DNA of 64,000 nucleotides, from the NCBI RefSeq assembly GCF_033473495.1, contig NC_088939.1:3906001-3970000 (forward strand), given 5' to 3'. Below, one piece after another: positions 1 through 9,484 of the stretch. The notes under the pieces are model-generated. The model was not told where the DNA came from. It did no database searches and saw only the letters and a program-made list of their open reading frames with translations. Position numbers and translations under genes: made by a program. Within the stretch, counting starts at the first letter, position 1. Each line of letters begins with the position of its first letter. This DNA is from Cercospora beticola (lineage: Eukaryota; Ascomycota; Dothideomycetes; Mycosphaerellales; Mycosphaerellaceae).

Positions 1-609
1 CGCCTCTTCCACACCAGTGCCCCCGCTGCATCTCGTCCAACCAGCAGCCATGGTCTGAAGCCAAAGGCCAGCAAGAAGACATTGGCGGACATTTCCGATG
101 ACGAAACCGATTGGGCTCAACTCGCACAGAACTCGCCTCAGAAGGTCACGAATAGGACTATCCTGTCTGACAATGAGGACTCGATGGACATTGACGTTCC
201 CGCCAAGCCAGTTGCAAAGGCAGCTCCGAAGACCAAAGCTGCGCCAAAAGCGAAGGAGACCGCTGCTTTGAAGCCAAAGAAGGCTCCTGCTCCTGCCGTA
301 GCCAAGCCAACAGCACTTTCGCCTGCCGCCAAAGCTTACGCAGCGAAGAAGGCGAGCGCGCAAGCCAAAGCCGGTGCATCGAAGAAGAAGCTGCCTTCTT
401 CCGACGATGAGGATGAGGATGACGGTGTGGATCAGATTGCGAATGACATTTTGAGCGACGATGAGGACGACATCGCTCCGGCCAAGCCGGCGGCACGATC
501 TCGCCGTGCTGCTGCTACTACCAAGAAGTCGAAATACACCATCGATTCGGACGAGGACGAGGACGAGTCAGAAGACGATTTCGAGGATGCCGATGAGAGC
601 TTTGATTAG
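1..609 (+). CDS. top2: DNA topoisomerase II, C-terminal tail (5'-truncated by window edge)
   Basis: The frame is open from base 1 and ends at a TAG at 607-609, so only the last ~200 residues are present. What is seen is a low-complexity tail: Lys/Ala/Pro-rich stretches (APKTKAAPKAKE, KPKKAPAPAVAKP) alternating with acidic clusters (SSDDEDEDDG, SDDEDDIAP) and finishing in a Ser/Asp/Glu-rich end (DSDEDEDESEDDFEDADESFD region). This pattern is typical of the non-catalytic, CK2-phosphorylated C-terminal domain of fungal Top2, which governs nuclear targeting and partner binding. No catalytic domain lies inside the window, so the family call rests on tail composition. Other nuclear acidic-tail proteins (histone chaperones, nucleolins) are possible. 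Confidence 0.6.
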   Translation, partial: RLFHTSAPAASRPTSSHGLKPKASKKTLADISDDETDWAQLAQNSPQKVTNRTILSDNEDSMDIDVPAKPVAKAAPKTKAAPKAKETAALKPKKAPAPAVAKPTALSPAAKAYAAKKASAQAKAGASKKKLPSSDDEDEDDGVDQIANDILSDDEDDIAPAKPAARSRRAAATTKKSKYTIDSDEDEDESEDDFEDADESFD

Positions 610-1228
610 GGCGTTGAGGATACCGCGCTTTCCGGGGGCGATTTGAGCGCGTGGTGCGCGCGGATATGATACCACTTTCTCAGGATTAACAGGTCTATGA
701 CTGAGTACTGCTAGACAGTATGCAGTCAATTTTCGTATCTCGTAAGAATTCGCTTTGATTCCGTTGGCTTCAACTCATACACTACCTTGAATTTCGTGCA
801 ATGCCTTGTGATGAGAGTGACAACAAGGCTTCTACTCTGCTTATTGACAGCGTACCCGTGGGGAATAAGCATCAAGTCTGCCATTTGACCTGGTAATGCG
901 AGTACAAGCACGTGGAAGGCGTCACAATCACAGAAACGCATGTCATCAGCCGTGGAAAAAAGATTAGGCGAAGGACGAGATCGGCTTTGCCGCAGTGAGG
1001 CATCCCACTGCTTCACTCGTGACAATGCGGGGCAAGCGGTCGACGATAGGGCGGGTACGTAAGTTCGCCAGCAAATACCTTAGCGCTGCGACATCCGTAC
1101 AGCAGCATTGCCGAGCAGTTGCCACACTCGCTGGACTTCTTACTCTTGCTGACATTGTTCTTTCTTGTCATTCGACCTTTCCTTACAACAACACTAATTC
1201 TCTACCAACATCAAAGCAATACACAAAA
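610..1228. other. Intergenic: 3' flank of top2-like gene and promoter of the aldolase-domain gene
   Basis: No convincing coding frame. The last ~100 bases before the next start are pyrimidine-rich followed by an A-rich leader ending in AAAAATGG, the usual layout of a filamentous-fungal core promoter and start context. Confidence 0.5.
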
Positions 1229-2281
1229 ATGGCACCACACGCTGAAGGACAGAATGGCAACGGGGCTACCGAGGCTGTTGCTAGCAATGGACATACTGTG
1301 CCTGCCAACGAGGGCCAAGCGCCTCTTGAGCCGGGGATAAAGAAGACGATTGCTCAAGGCAAGATGACAGAGTTCCCCAGGTTCGTTTCACATAATCTGA
1401 TTGCGAATTTCAATCGCAAACAATGAGAAACTCCAACATGTACTGATGTTCGTGACAGACCACCAAAATTCGAAGACAAATACAAGGAACGAGAATACCT
1501 CAAAGGCCGCCTCGCAGCTGCCTTCCGCATCTTCGGCAAATATGGTTTCGACGAAGGTGTTGCAGGACACATCACCCTCAGAGATCCAGTGCAACCAGAT
1601 TGCTTCTGGGTCAACCCATTCGGCGTGGCGTTCTCCTTGATCAACAAGTCCGATCTCATCCTTGTCAACCACTCCGGACAGGTCATCGATGGAGGCCCAT
1701 GCCGACTTCTTAACACGGCGGCGTATATGATTCACTCGGCGATCCATGCTGCGAGGCCAGATGTGAATTGTGCAGCTCATAGTCACTCGATTTATGGACG
1801 GACTTGGTGTTCGTTGGGGAGGAAGATTGACACGTTGACGCAGGATGCTTGTGCGTTTCATAATGATCATGTGGTTTATGATAGTTTTAATGGGGTCGTG
1901 TTGGCGGAGAAGGAGGGGAAGGATATTGCGAAGTGCCTTGGGGATAAGAAGGCGGCGCTGTTGCAGAATCATGGGTTGTTGACTGTGGGATCTACGATTG
2001 AGGAGGTGAGTTGTTTGCATGTCTTTATTCATGCGATGGTTGTCGTACTGACCCTGATATTTTAGACAATCTTCTGGTTCGTGTCGTTGGAGAAGTGCTG
2101 CCACTCTCAGCTCATGGCCGAGGCGGCTGCTGCTTCGCGAGGCGAGAAGCCGATTGCGATTGGTGAGGAAGAGGCCCAGTACACTCATCGTTCTGTGGGC
2201 ACTGGACGTGCTGGCTGGTTCAGTGCGAAGCCGCTGTTCGACGTGGTCCACAAGGAGACCAATGGCGATTATCTGCAGTAG
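1229..2281 (+). CDS. Class II aldolase/adducin N-terminal domain protein
   Basis: Three exons (1229-1380, 1459-2005, 2066-2281) join in frame to 304 residues. Intron 1 ends TACTGAT...GACAG and intron 2 is GTGAGT...TTTTAG. After a ~45-residue Ser/Gly-rich leader comes the complete aldolase II/adducin head fold: KGRLAAAFRIFGKYGFDEGVAGHITLRDP, a substrate-loop stretch with WVNPFG, the metal-ligand motif AAHSHSIYG, and the third histidine region LQNHGLL. In bacteria the family (fuculose-phosphate aldolase type) cleaves sugar phosphates with Zn2+. In fungi most members are cytosolic proteins without assigned substrate, often annotated as aldolase/adducin-domain or meiotically upregulated proteins. 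The two HxH ligands and the later His are kept, so metal binding is likely. The substrate is unknown. The ATG sits in a good context. Confidence 0.9.
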
Positions 2282-2706
2282 TGGAGGAAGGGGAGATCAT
2301 CATGAAGGAGAATACCCAGAATGTCAAACTTGTGAGGAGCACAGTACCTGCAAAAGTGCAAAGCTTCATGGACGAACAGATCGGAAATGTACTCTTGCTT
2401 TCTTGAGCAGATCTATTTCTAGTGTGTGCATCCGTTACTCAGCCCGCCCAGGATATTACAAATGCCAGATCTTACCTCCTGTCGAAGCTGTAATGTGCTG
2501 AGAAGCTCACCTTCTCAAAGTGGCCTCTAACCGCTGCCTGGACTCCTAGCAGGACCCAAACGTGTGTGTCTTCATTGCCTCGCGCCCGCGAAGTACTGAG
2601 GCTGTGTTGCTCTAGTGCCTCTGGTCTTCCACCTTGCTTTGCGCAGATGGCCGCTGCCGCCGCTCGCTTCCCGTCTCTTGTTTCCTTTCCCAAGCTCTAA
2701 GTCCAA
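2282..2706. other. Intergenic, nothing recognised
   Basis: Downstream flank of the aldolase-domain gene. No coding frame with plausible composition or splice structure was found. Confidence 0.4.
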
Positions 2707-3147
2707 TCACCCTATATGCAGCACTCGGTAGGCATTGCGCTGGATTTCAGCCATGTTGGGTTCGGATCTCAATTGTCCTGCAGGCACACAAAGGCCAGCC
2801 AGCCAAAAGCACAGCTCAGCTCGAATCTCGTGCACATAAATTTTGCCAAGTGTCATCGCTATGGCCATCAGCTGGCAAGTCGTGATTGTGTTGTAGTCTG
2901 GAGAACAGATCGCGCGCTGATCGGTAGGCATGAAGGCGATGTACGCGGTTTTACCATCGTACTTTTTCTCGTAGAGATCAAGCTTGTCCGTATCTCCTGT
3001 CGAAATGCCCAAGATTGGAACCCCTCCGCTTTCGACAATCTTGCTGATCGCATGTTGAGATGGCTGGATGGTGCGACAGTCGCAGCCTTGTCGCGTATGA
3101 GGAGCGGACGCGTTGGAGCTTCTTTCGGATGCTGAAGTGTCACTCAT
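2707..3147 (-). CDS. Possible hypothetical protein (146 aa)
   Basis: An uninterrupted ATG-to-stop frame of 146 codons. The N-terminal third is Ser/Ala-rich (MSDTSASERSSNASAP). The middle (AISKIVESGGVPILGIS, KYDGKTAYIAFMPTDQ) looks like folded protein rather than random translation, and the rest is moderately hydrophobic. No family is recognised. A perfect palindromic TATA element (3345-3354) lies about 200 bp upstream on this strand, which is weak support for transcription. It could equally be a chance frame in GC-rich DNA. Both strands are open here, which lowers confidence. Confidence 0.25.
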   Translation of the reverse strand: MSDTSASERSSNASAPHTRQGCDCRTIQPSQHAISKIVESGGVPILGISTGDTDKLDLYEKKYDGKTAYIAFMPTDQRAICSPDYNTITTCQLMAIAMTLGKIYVHEIRAELCFWLAGLCVPAGQLRSEPNMAEIQRNAYRVLHIG

Positions 3148-4043
3148 CGATACCCAGAAGGACCAGAACGATACTTTCTTCCCGCGATGAGAGGAGATCG
3201 ATTCCGGCGATTGCTATAGGTGTTCACAGGCTTTCCCTGCTCATTCGGAAGGGCGATTGCCGGCTCTCGACAGGTACACTTACCAAGTAGCAAAACGATC
3301 CTCCGAATCCACCCTACCACCGCACGACAGACGCGTTGGCACGGCTATATATAGCGTCCACGCGAAATCAATATCGCGGCGCATGATGCGATGTGCGTGG
3401 CGAGACACGTCCAGAAGCGTGTCGGCCACGCTGGCCCGAGGAGGCTAATGTAGAGCACGAAGAGGCAAGCAGCTCGATATGGAAGCAGGCTGGTTTTGAG
3501 AGGTGAGACAACAAGGTTCCACGGCCGGAGCCTCGGAAAGACAAGTGTGAGCTAGTGACATCTTCACATGCCTCTCAACGCGGTGCGAAGCGAGAGCTAA
3601 AACTTGGCACGAGGCGTGCTCACGCTTGGTGGTGACTGAAGAATGATGGAGTAGTGTGACTGCCTACCACATCGGGACGGTCAGACGAGTGACGTCGTGG
3701 CGGCAGCGATGGCTGTAGGAAATCAAGGTATGGCGCTGCGTCGAAAGCCGGGTTTGTTGGGTGCGATGATGGGGGGAATGAACACGCAATGATATCAGAA
3801 GCGCGCTAGAGCAGCCGTCAGGGTCGCAGCAGTGGGAAAAGTCACAGCGCACACAAACAGAAAGCCATCTTTTGCTGTCTTGTCTTGACGCTTCTCACCG
3901 CCCGCCCGTACACACACGCACGACTCGATACCGACACTTGCAATTTGGGAAACTTGTTGAAACGAGCCCGGAGAAGAGTAAACAGCAGCCGTTTGTCGGA
4001 TCTGACGAAATCCATCACCGCGATTCCGTATCAGCAGCCGGCC
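3148..4043. other. Intergenic: promoter region of the reticulon gene
   Basis: No supported gene. It contains the palindrome CTATATATAG at 3345-3354, which may be a TATA element for either strand, and a CT-rich leader (about 3868-3960) just before the reticulon start. Short open frames overlap on both strands and look accidental. Confidence 0.4.
3345..3354. promoter_or_regulatory. Palindromic TATA-like element
   Basis: CTATATATAG is a perfect palindrome in otherwise GC-rich DNA. It lies ~200 bp upstream of the minus-strand hypothetical frame ending at 3147 and ~690 bp upstream of the reticulon start, so it fits the former better. A functional role is inferred only. Confidence 0.25.
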
Positions 4044-5634
4044 ATGGCAGAGACAAGCGCCCAACCGCAATATCCCAGTCTCAACCCCTACGCCGACTCC
4101 AACGGTGCAAATACCTCCGCCGCCTCCAACGATCAGGGCAAGAGCTTCTTGGACAGTGAGGTAGGTGCCCTCTGCCACTCCCTCGATGCACAAAACACCC
4201 ACCCGCCGCTGCCATTTTCGAGCGTGCGTGGTGGTGGGCGGCAGCTGCGAAACAGGAAAGCTACATGTACCGCCCAACACGTCACGGACACATGGCTTCG
4301 TTGCTGCTTCCCGCTTCGTGAACATTCTCGCTCTCCAACACAAACGCACACGCTGCATTCACCACATCCACCCGCAGGCACCAGCTGACCCGCCCGACAG
4401 TTATCAGCATATCCACCTACCGTGCCTGGCACCACCACCCTCCACCCGCATCCTAACATGTCTCTTCTCGCAGACGCACAGCACACCGCACAAGCCACCA
4501 TGAGCGACATCAAGAACTCGCAGACCGTGCAGGACCTCGCCAACGGGCCCGTTGCCCAAAAGGCTGCCAACGAGGCCGCCGCAACGAAGAATGAGTTCGG
4601 AAACCTCGCTGCCTCCCGCCAAACACCTTCCACGCAGACGGCCACCGGCCAGAACCTCACACACTACCACTCCTTCTTCTACAACCTCCTGTCGTGGGAG
4701 AACCCTCGTGCCACTGCCATCAGCTATGCCACCATCGTTCTCTCCATCCTCGCCTTCCGCTACGTTCCTGTCGCCAAATACGCCTTCAAGGCCCTCTACA
4801 TCGTGCTGGGCATCACCGCTGCAGCTGAGATCACTGGAAAGCTGGTGCTCAACCAGGGTGTGGCTACCAAGCTGCGACCCAAGAAATACTACACCATCCC
4901 ACAGGAGACACTCGACAGCGTCATAGTAGATGCTGTCGAGCTTTGCAACTTCTTTGTGATCGAGTTCCAGCGCATTGTCTTTGCAGAGAATGTCTACGCT
5001 ACGGTTGCTGTACGTTGAAACCATGGAATATGTCATAAAGACTGTGCTAATCGCATTGCAGGCATTCTCCAGCTCATTCCTGTCCTACTACCTTATCAAG
5101 GTCATGCCAACCTGGGGACTACTCCTCTTCTTCACCACCCTCGTCTACTTTGCACCACTCGTCTACGTTACCAACAAGGAACTCATCGACGAGCAGCTCG
5201 GCAACGCTCAGAAGATCGTCTCCGAGCAGACGGAGCAGGTCCGCTCATTGGCGGCTGAGAATGCCAACAAGGCATGGCAAGCAACCCAGAGCGCAACCAA
5301 GGAGTACACCGCAAAGGCACAAGAAGCCATTGGACAAGCTAGCGCGAAGACACAAGAGACTGTCAGCCAAGCCAGCGCAAAGACCCAGGAGACTATCAGC
5401 CAAACCAAGCAGGCTGCAGTCGAGAAGGGCTACGTCAGCCAGGAGACAGCGGACAAGGTCACACCAGCTCAGTCAACTACTGAGAAGGTGACACCGGAGA
5501 GTGGCGTCAGCAGCGCTGACTTTCCTCCGGCACCAAAGGAGGAGCCGGCAGTAACTGAGGTGGTGGACCCCACCGCTGAGCTCAAGACGGAGTCGCACAG
5601 CGAGCCAAAGACTGAGCCTCTTGTTGCCTTGTGA
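4044..5634 (+). CDS. rtn1: Reticulon-like ER-shaping protein
   Basis: Exons 4044-4164, 4474-5009 and 5062-5634 give 409 residues. The donor at 4165 rather than the one at 4161 keeps the frame. The core is a reticulon-homology domain: LLSWENPRATAISYATIV opens it, followed by two long hydrophobic hairpins (TIVLSILAFRYVPVAKYAFKALYIVLGITAA region and FSSSFLSYYLIKVMPTWGLLLFFTTLVYFAPLVY) separated by a ~65-residue loop. Reticulons wedge into the cytosolic leaflet and curve ER tubules. The tail after the second hairpin is an amphipathic Ala/Gln/Lys/Thr-rich helix with near-exact 11-residue repeats (ASAKTQETVSQ / ASAKTQETISQ), then a Pro/Glu-rich end. An alternative start inside the first intron region (ATG at 4458) could give a shorter N-terminus. 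Confidence 0.9.
5335..5409 (+). repeat. 33-bp tandem repeat encoding 11-residue units in the reticulon tail
   Basis: Two adjacent 33-bp units encode ASAKTQETVSQ and ASAKTQETISQ, flanked by degenerate copies (KAQEAIGQ before, TKQAAVEKG after). Eleven-residue periodicity is what lipid-binding amphipathic helices such as LEA proteins, synuclein and apolipoproteins show. Confidence 0.75.
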
Positions 5635-6301
5635 ATAACCTAACGATGCCTCGGAATCTCTACCTACGAACCTACTTATGAGGACGATTGCAATTGAGCA
5701 ACGTGGAAGAGCTTGTCTCACGGGCGGCCTGGCGTCTGCAGAATGACATTATTGTGCACTTGCAGTCACACTGGCACAGCGTTGAAACGGAGTGAAGGAT
5801 GAAGGATGTGTCCCGCTCGGACACTGTGAGGGAGCGGGAGTGACGATAATCGAGCGTGTACGCTCATCATGTGCCTATTGTAGAAGGAGTCGAGACATCA
5901 GGTCATGCAAAATTTGTAAAAGCGAGCCAGTTTACCATTTGCTGTTCACTTATTCTCCACGTCTTCGCCAGATCTTTGTACACAAGAAGGTCGACCGTTC
6001 TAAGGCGGCGAGATAAGCAGTCCACTCCCGATCAAGTGCTGACGAAGATTGGCTGAAACCTGCTAGGATCAGCTCTTGAATGGCACCAGAGCTCTCTCCA
6101 GCTTGTGTGCAGGGAAGGTGAGAGCTGTGTGGAGCTGGAGCTTCTGCCAACCGATGCCATCATCGCTCCTTCCATAATTAGTAATTGGTCTCGGCGATCT
6201 TGCTATGATAATTCCGATGATTAATATATGAGTTCACTGCTGTACGACTTTTTGACTTTTTACATTACTGCCGAACAAGAAGTTTCGACGACAACGAAAA
6301 A
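5635..6301. other. Intergenic, promoter of the GST gene
   Basis: No gene seen. The last ~100 bases before 6302 are AT-rich (GATTAATATATGAG near 6220), unlike the surrounding DNA, and may hold the GST core promoter. Confidence 0.4.
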
Positions 6302-7286
6302 ATGACGACCAACGGATTAACTCCCACGACGTTCGAAACGGCGAACAAGAACGACGTGTCGGCGGCGAATGATGCTTTGACGAATGGGAAGAATGTTGTT
6401 GGACCGAAGATTACTTGTACGAGACTTTCGATGATGAATCGTTGAAGGACGAGCAGAGTTTTAACCAATGGATCGCAATAGTATACACCAACCACCGCTG
6501 CCCCTACGCCCACCGCGCCCACATCGTCCTCTCGGAACTCCAAATTCCCCTACGAAGAAATTCTCATAGATCTCGATACTCCTCGACCAGATTGGTACCT
6601 CCAAGAAATCAACCCACGAGGTCTCGTCCCAAGTCTCAAAATCTCCGTCGAAGGCATCTACTCCGATGAAATTATAACAGAATCTGCCGTCGTAGCGCAA
6701 TTTCTCGCGGATTCTTTTCCGGAGAAAGGGAAAGGCGCGAGTATTTTGCCTGCTTTGGGGGCGAGAGGTGATGGGCCCAGGGCGCCGTTGGAGAGGGCTA
6801 GGATTAAGTTTTTTACTGAGACGTGGGATTCCAAGGTTGCGAGTTTTTGGTTTGGGACTTTGATGGCTGAGGGAAAGGGAGGAGAAGGAGAGGAAGGTGG
6901 AGGAGTGGGTGAAAGCTGTGGAGAAGGAGATTGAGCCGTTGTTGGAGGGGGCGAAGCCTTTCTTTGGTGGGAAGGAAGAGGTTACGATGGCGGAGGTGCA
7001 TGCGGGGCCTTTTGTTGTGAGGTGAGTTGTGCGGGATCGAATGGAATTTGTGTGGACGGAGGGGGTTGGCTGACTTTGATTGTTTGATGACAGATGGTAT
7101 TCGTTGGCCAAGCATGAGGATCTCCTGCCAGCCAGTCTGATCAAGAAGTTGAATGCTTTGCCCAACTTCTCCAAGTGGGCCAAGGCGATTCATGAGAGGG
7201 ACAGCATCACGAAGAGCATTGATTGGGACTCTGGGCCAGAGCCTCTCCGAAAGAAGCTTGCAAGCATCAAAGCTGCGAAGAAATGA
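6302..7286 (+). pseudogene. Omega-like glutathione S-transferase with two apparent +1 frameshifts
   Basis: Exon 1 (6302-6416) splices over a 65-bp intron (6417-6481) to create KITLYTNHRCPYAHRAHI, the thioredoxin-fold CPYAHRA active-site motif (catalytic Cys) of omega/URE2p-like GSTs. About 20 codons later, near 6541, the frame must move by +1 to continue as KFPYEEILIDLDTPRPDW...INPRGLVPSL and ESAVVAQFLADSFP, both textbook GST segments. A second +1 shift near 6870-6882, in a purine run, is needed to read RKVEEWVKAVEKEIEPL...AKPFFGGKEEVTMAEVH. A last intron (7022-7093) leads to the conserved end (RWYSLAKHEDLLP...FSKWAKAIHER). No intron can explain either shift because both flanks are conserved coding sequence. 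It is either a recent pseudogene or carries two single-base assembly errors. Confidence 0.75.
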
Positions 7287-7438
7287 GACCAGAAGTAGGG
7301 ACTTGCGACAGCGGTTAATGTCGATGCGTGGCTGAGCATGCAGACAGTTTCTATGCGTCATTATATATCATAAGTCATGAGGGAATTTCTCAGAACCCCT
7401 GGTACTGCTGAGCTATTATATCTCACTATTTCTTTCTG

Positions 7439-9484
7439 TTACATTCTGTGCACAGAGCTGTTCTTCGACCAGCGCCGGAACGTCTTGCCGAAGAAATAGA
7501 AAGGTACTCCGAATGCGCACCACAGTGTTATCAAGCTCATATTGAGCATGATAGGTGGGATGAAGCCATCCTTCATAACCCAGGGCGTGATGAATTCCGA
7601 GAAGCCATAGCCCCAGAGATTTTTGTTCACAGTGATGGACACCATGAGCGCGCCTGCGACAGGCTTATACGAGTCGACGGCGTAGGTGTTGACCATTGCT
7701 GGCAGAGCTGCGACTTGGATGCCCGCACAGGTATATCCGACAATGACGATGACTTCCCATGGCCACTTGCGGTCGTAGCCAAATGCGACAATAAAATTTC
7801 CGAGAATCATGATGGCAACATAGGGTACTAGGAGGTCTGTCAGCTGGATCCCCATGTCAAAGGTACCGTGAGGACATACTCATTGCGGGAAGACGCATCT
7901 CAGGCTCTCTGATTCCACGATTCCTCGCAGTAGCTCGAGCACTGACCCAGTCGCTCAATGGTCCAGCAGTAAAGAGACCAATCATGGCACCGGCCAGAAT
8001 GGCGAAGTTGGTAAACCCGATCGTCTGCGAACTAAAGTTGTACGGAGGAGCCGCGAAGTTTTGCGATTGTGTCAAGTTGATTGTCAAAAAGGAACTGCAT
8101 GACCAGGAAACGACGAATGCTGCAAATTCGACGATCGGAAACGCGAAGAGCTTCCAGGGAATCCAAAGGTCCATGAGAATACTCTTGAGAGGATTGGCTG
8201 AAGGTGTGTAAATGCCCCATTGCCGTTTGCTCGGGGCGCCCTTCCCAAGCCACGGATCACGATGCGCGGGAGGATTGTTTGGACCGTGGCTGCTCCGAAT
8301 TCGTGTGATGTTATTGCCTCTTTTCTCGGAATCGTGCCAGTCGTCAGCGAGAACCATTCTCGGTCGCTGTAGTCCATATCAGCAAGTGAGATTTTATGGC
8401 AAGTTTGGACCCTCCACGAGCACAAAATAGAACGTACCTCCAGCGTATCTGCACTGCTGCCATTCTTGTAGTCGGCATCCACGGACCTTTGCGATGAGGC
8501 GAGCAGCTCTTCTGGATGTGGGCGATGCCATTTGGTTTCGGGAAACATGACTGGTAGTGAAGATATCAGTTGGCAGACCAACACAGGCATTCTCGATCGT
8601 CTTACAAATGACCATGATGAGTGACACCGCAATCAGCCCGGTGTTGAGCCACCAAAAGCTGCGCCATCCTATGTGCAATGCCATGGAGCCGCTGACAATC
8701 TGCTTTCGGTCAGCACAGTAGCGGTGTGTGCCGAGTGGAGTATGCTTACAGGTCCGACCATCAAACTGCCCATGTATGCTACCCAATAGAGGGTATTCCA
8801 GTAACCTCGATCATGCAGGAAGTAAATGTCTGCAATGATGGCAGGTTGCATTGTCTCCGCTGGACCAGCACCAATACCATTGACAATGCACGCGGCCATG
8901 AAAGACCCATATGTGTTGGCACGAGCTCTCCATATGGACGACGCGAGGCAGATGATTTGCGAGAAGATAAGGACCGGTCGTCTGCCGCAAGTGCTACTGA
9001 TCGGTACCCTGTTGCGGCCGTCAGCCACAGCCACACTTCGAGAGGAGCAACAAACTCACCAGATGAAGTTACTGAAACCTAACACCAGGATACAGTAACC
9101 AGTAAACTTGACGACGTCGTGCAAATCGGAGTTGAAGGCTTTGATGTAGTCGGGAAACATAGGCGCCAGCGCCAGCGGCCCAAAGCCTTGGGTAAAGGTC
9201 ATCATGGTGGTCGCTGTTATGCATAGGAATTTCCACGTGGGCTTCCAATTCAATGGGTCGTGAGGATCGTCGGATGGCTGTGGCACCAGCACGTGTGAAC
9301 CGCCTTTGACGAAGTGATGCGAGCCCACATCTGTCATCACCTCCGTCCCGGGGACGATCTCGGTGTGCAGCTCCTGCTCCAACTCATGGAGTTCCTGAAA
9401 TTTCAGTTTCGTCAGTGGAATGTCATCGGCCATATTGACGTTACGTTGGGGAGGACGTGCCTTCAGGTTAGCGTTCATCTCCAT
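7439..9484 (-). CDS. MFS transporter, DHA1-like
   Basis: Six exons reconstruct a full ~12-TM major facilitator protein. Supported splice joins include 9060/9008 (FIW-VPISSTCGRRPVL), the GP-IVSGS join near 8750, and the last join giving LPAMNLLVPYVAIMILGNFIVAFGY. The cytosolic N-terminus (~95 residues) ends in DDPHDPLNWKPTWK, the standard fungal DHA1 entry into TM1. The motif-A remnant CGRRPVL follows TM2, and the long central loop (HPEELLASSQRS...) separates the two bundles. Such proteins are plasma-membrane proton antiporters or uniporters for drugs, toxins or small metabolites. The substrate cannot be read from sequence. The start at 9484 gives MEMNAN; an in-frame Met at 9433 (MADDIPLTK) is a possible alternative. 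Confidence 0.9.

Noticed and set aside
1388..2251. 287-codon minus-strand frame opposite the aldolase-domain gene
   Set aside because: Antisense shadow of a clearly conserved plus-strand gene.
6370..6420. Third frameshift in the GST gene near 6415
   Set aside because: Explained by a 65-bp intron (6417-6481) that recreates KITLYTNHRCPYAHRA exactly.
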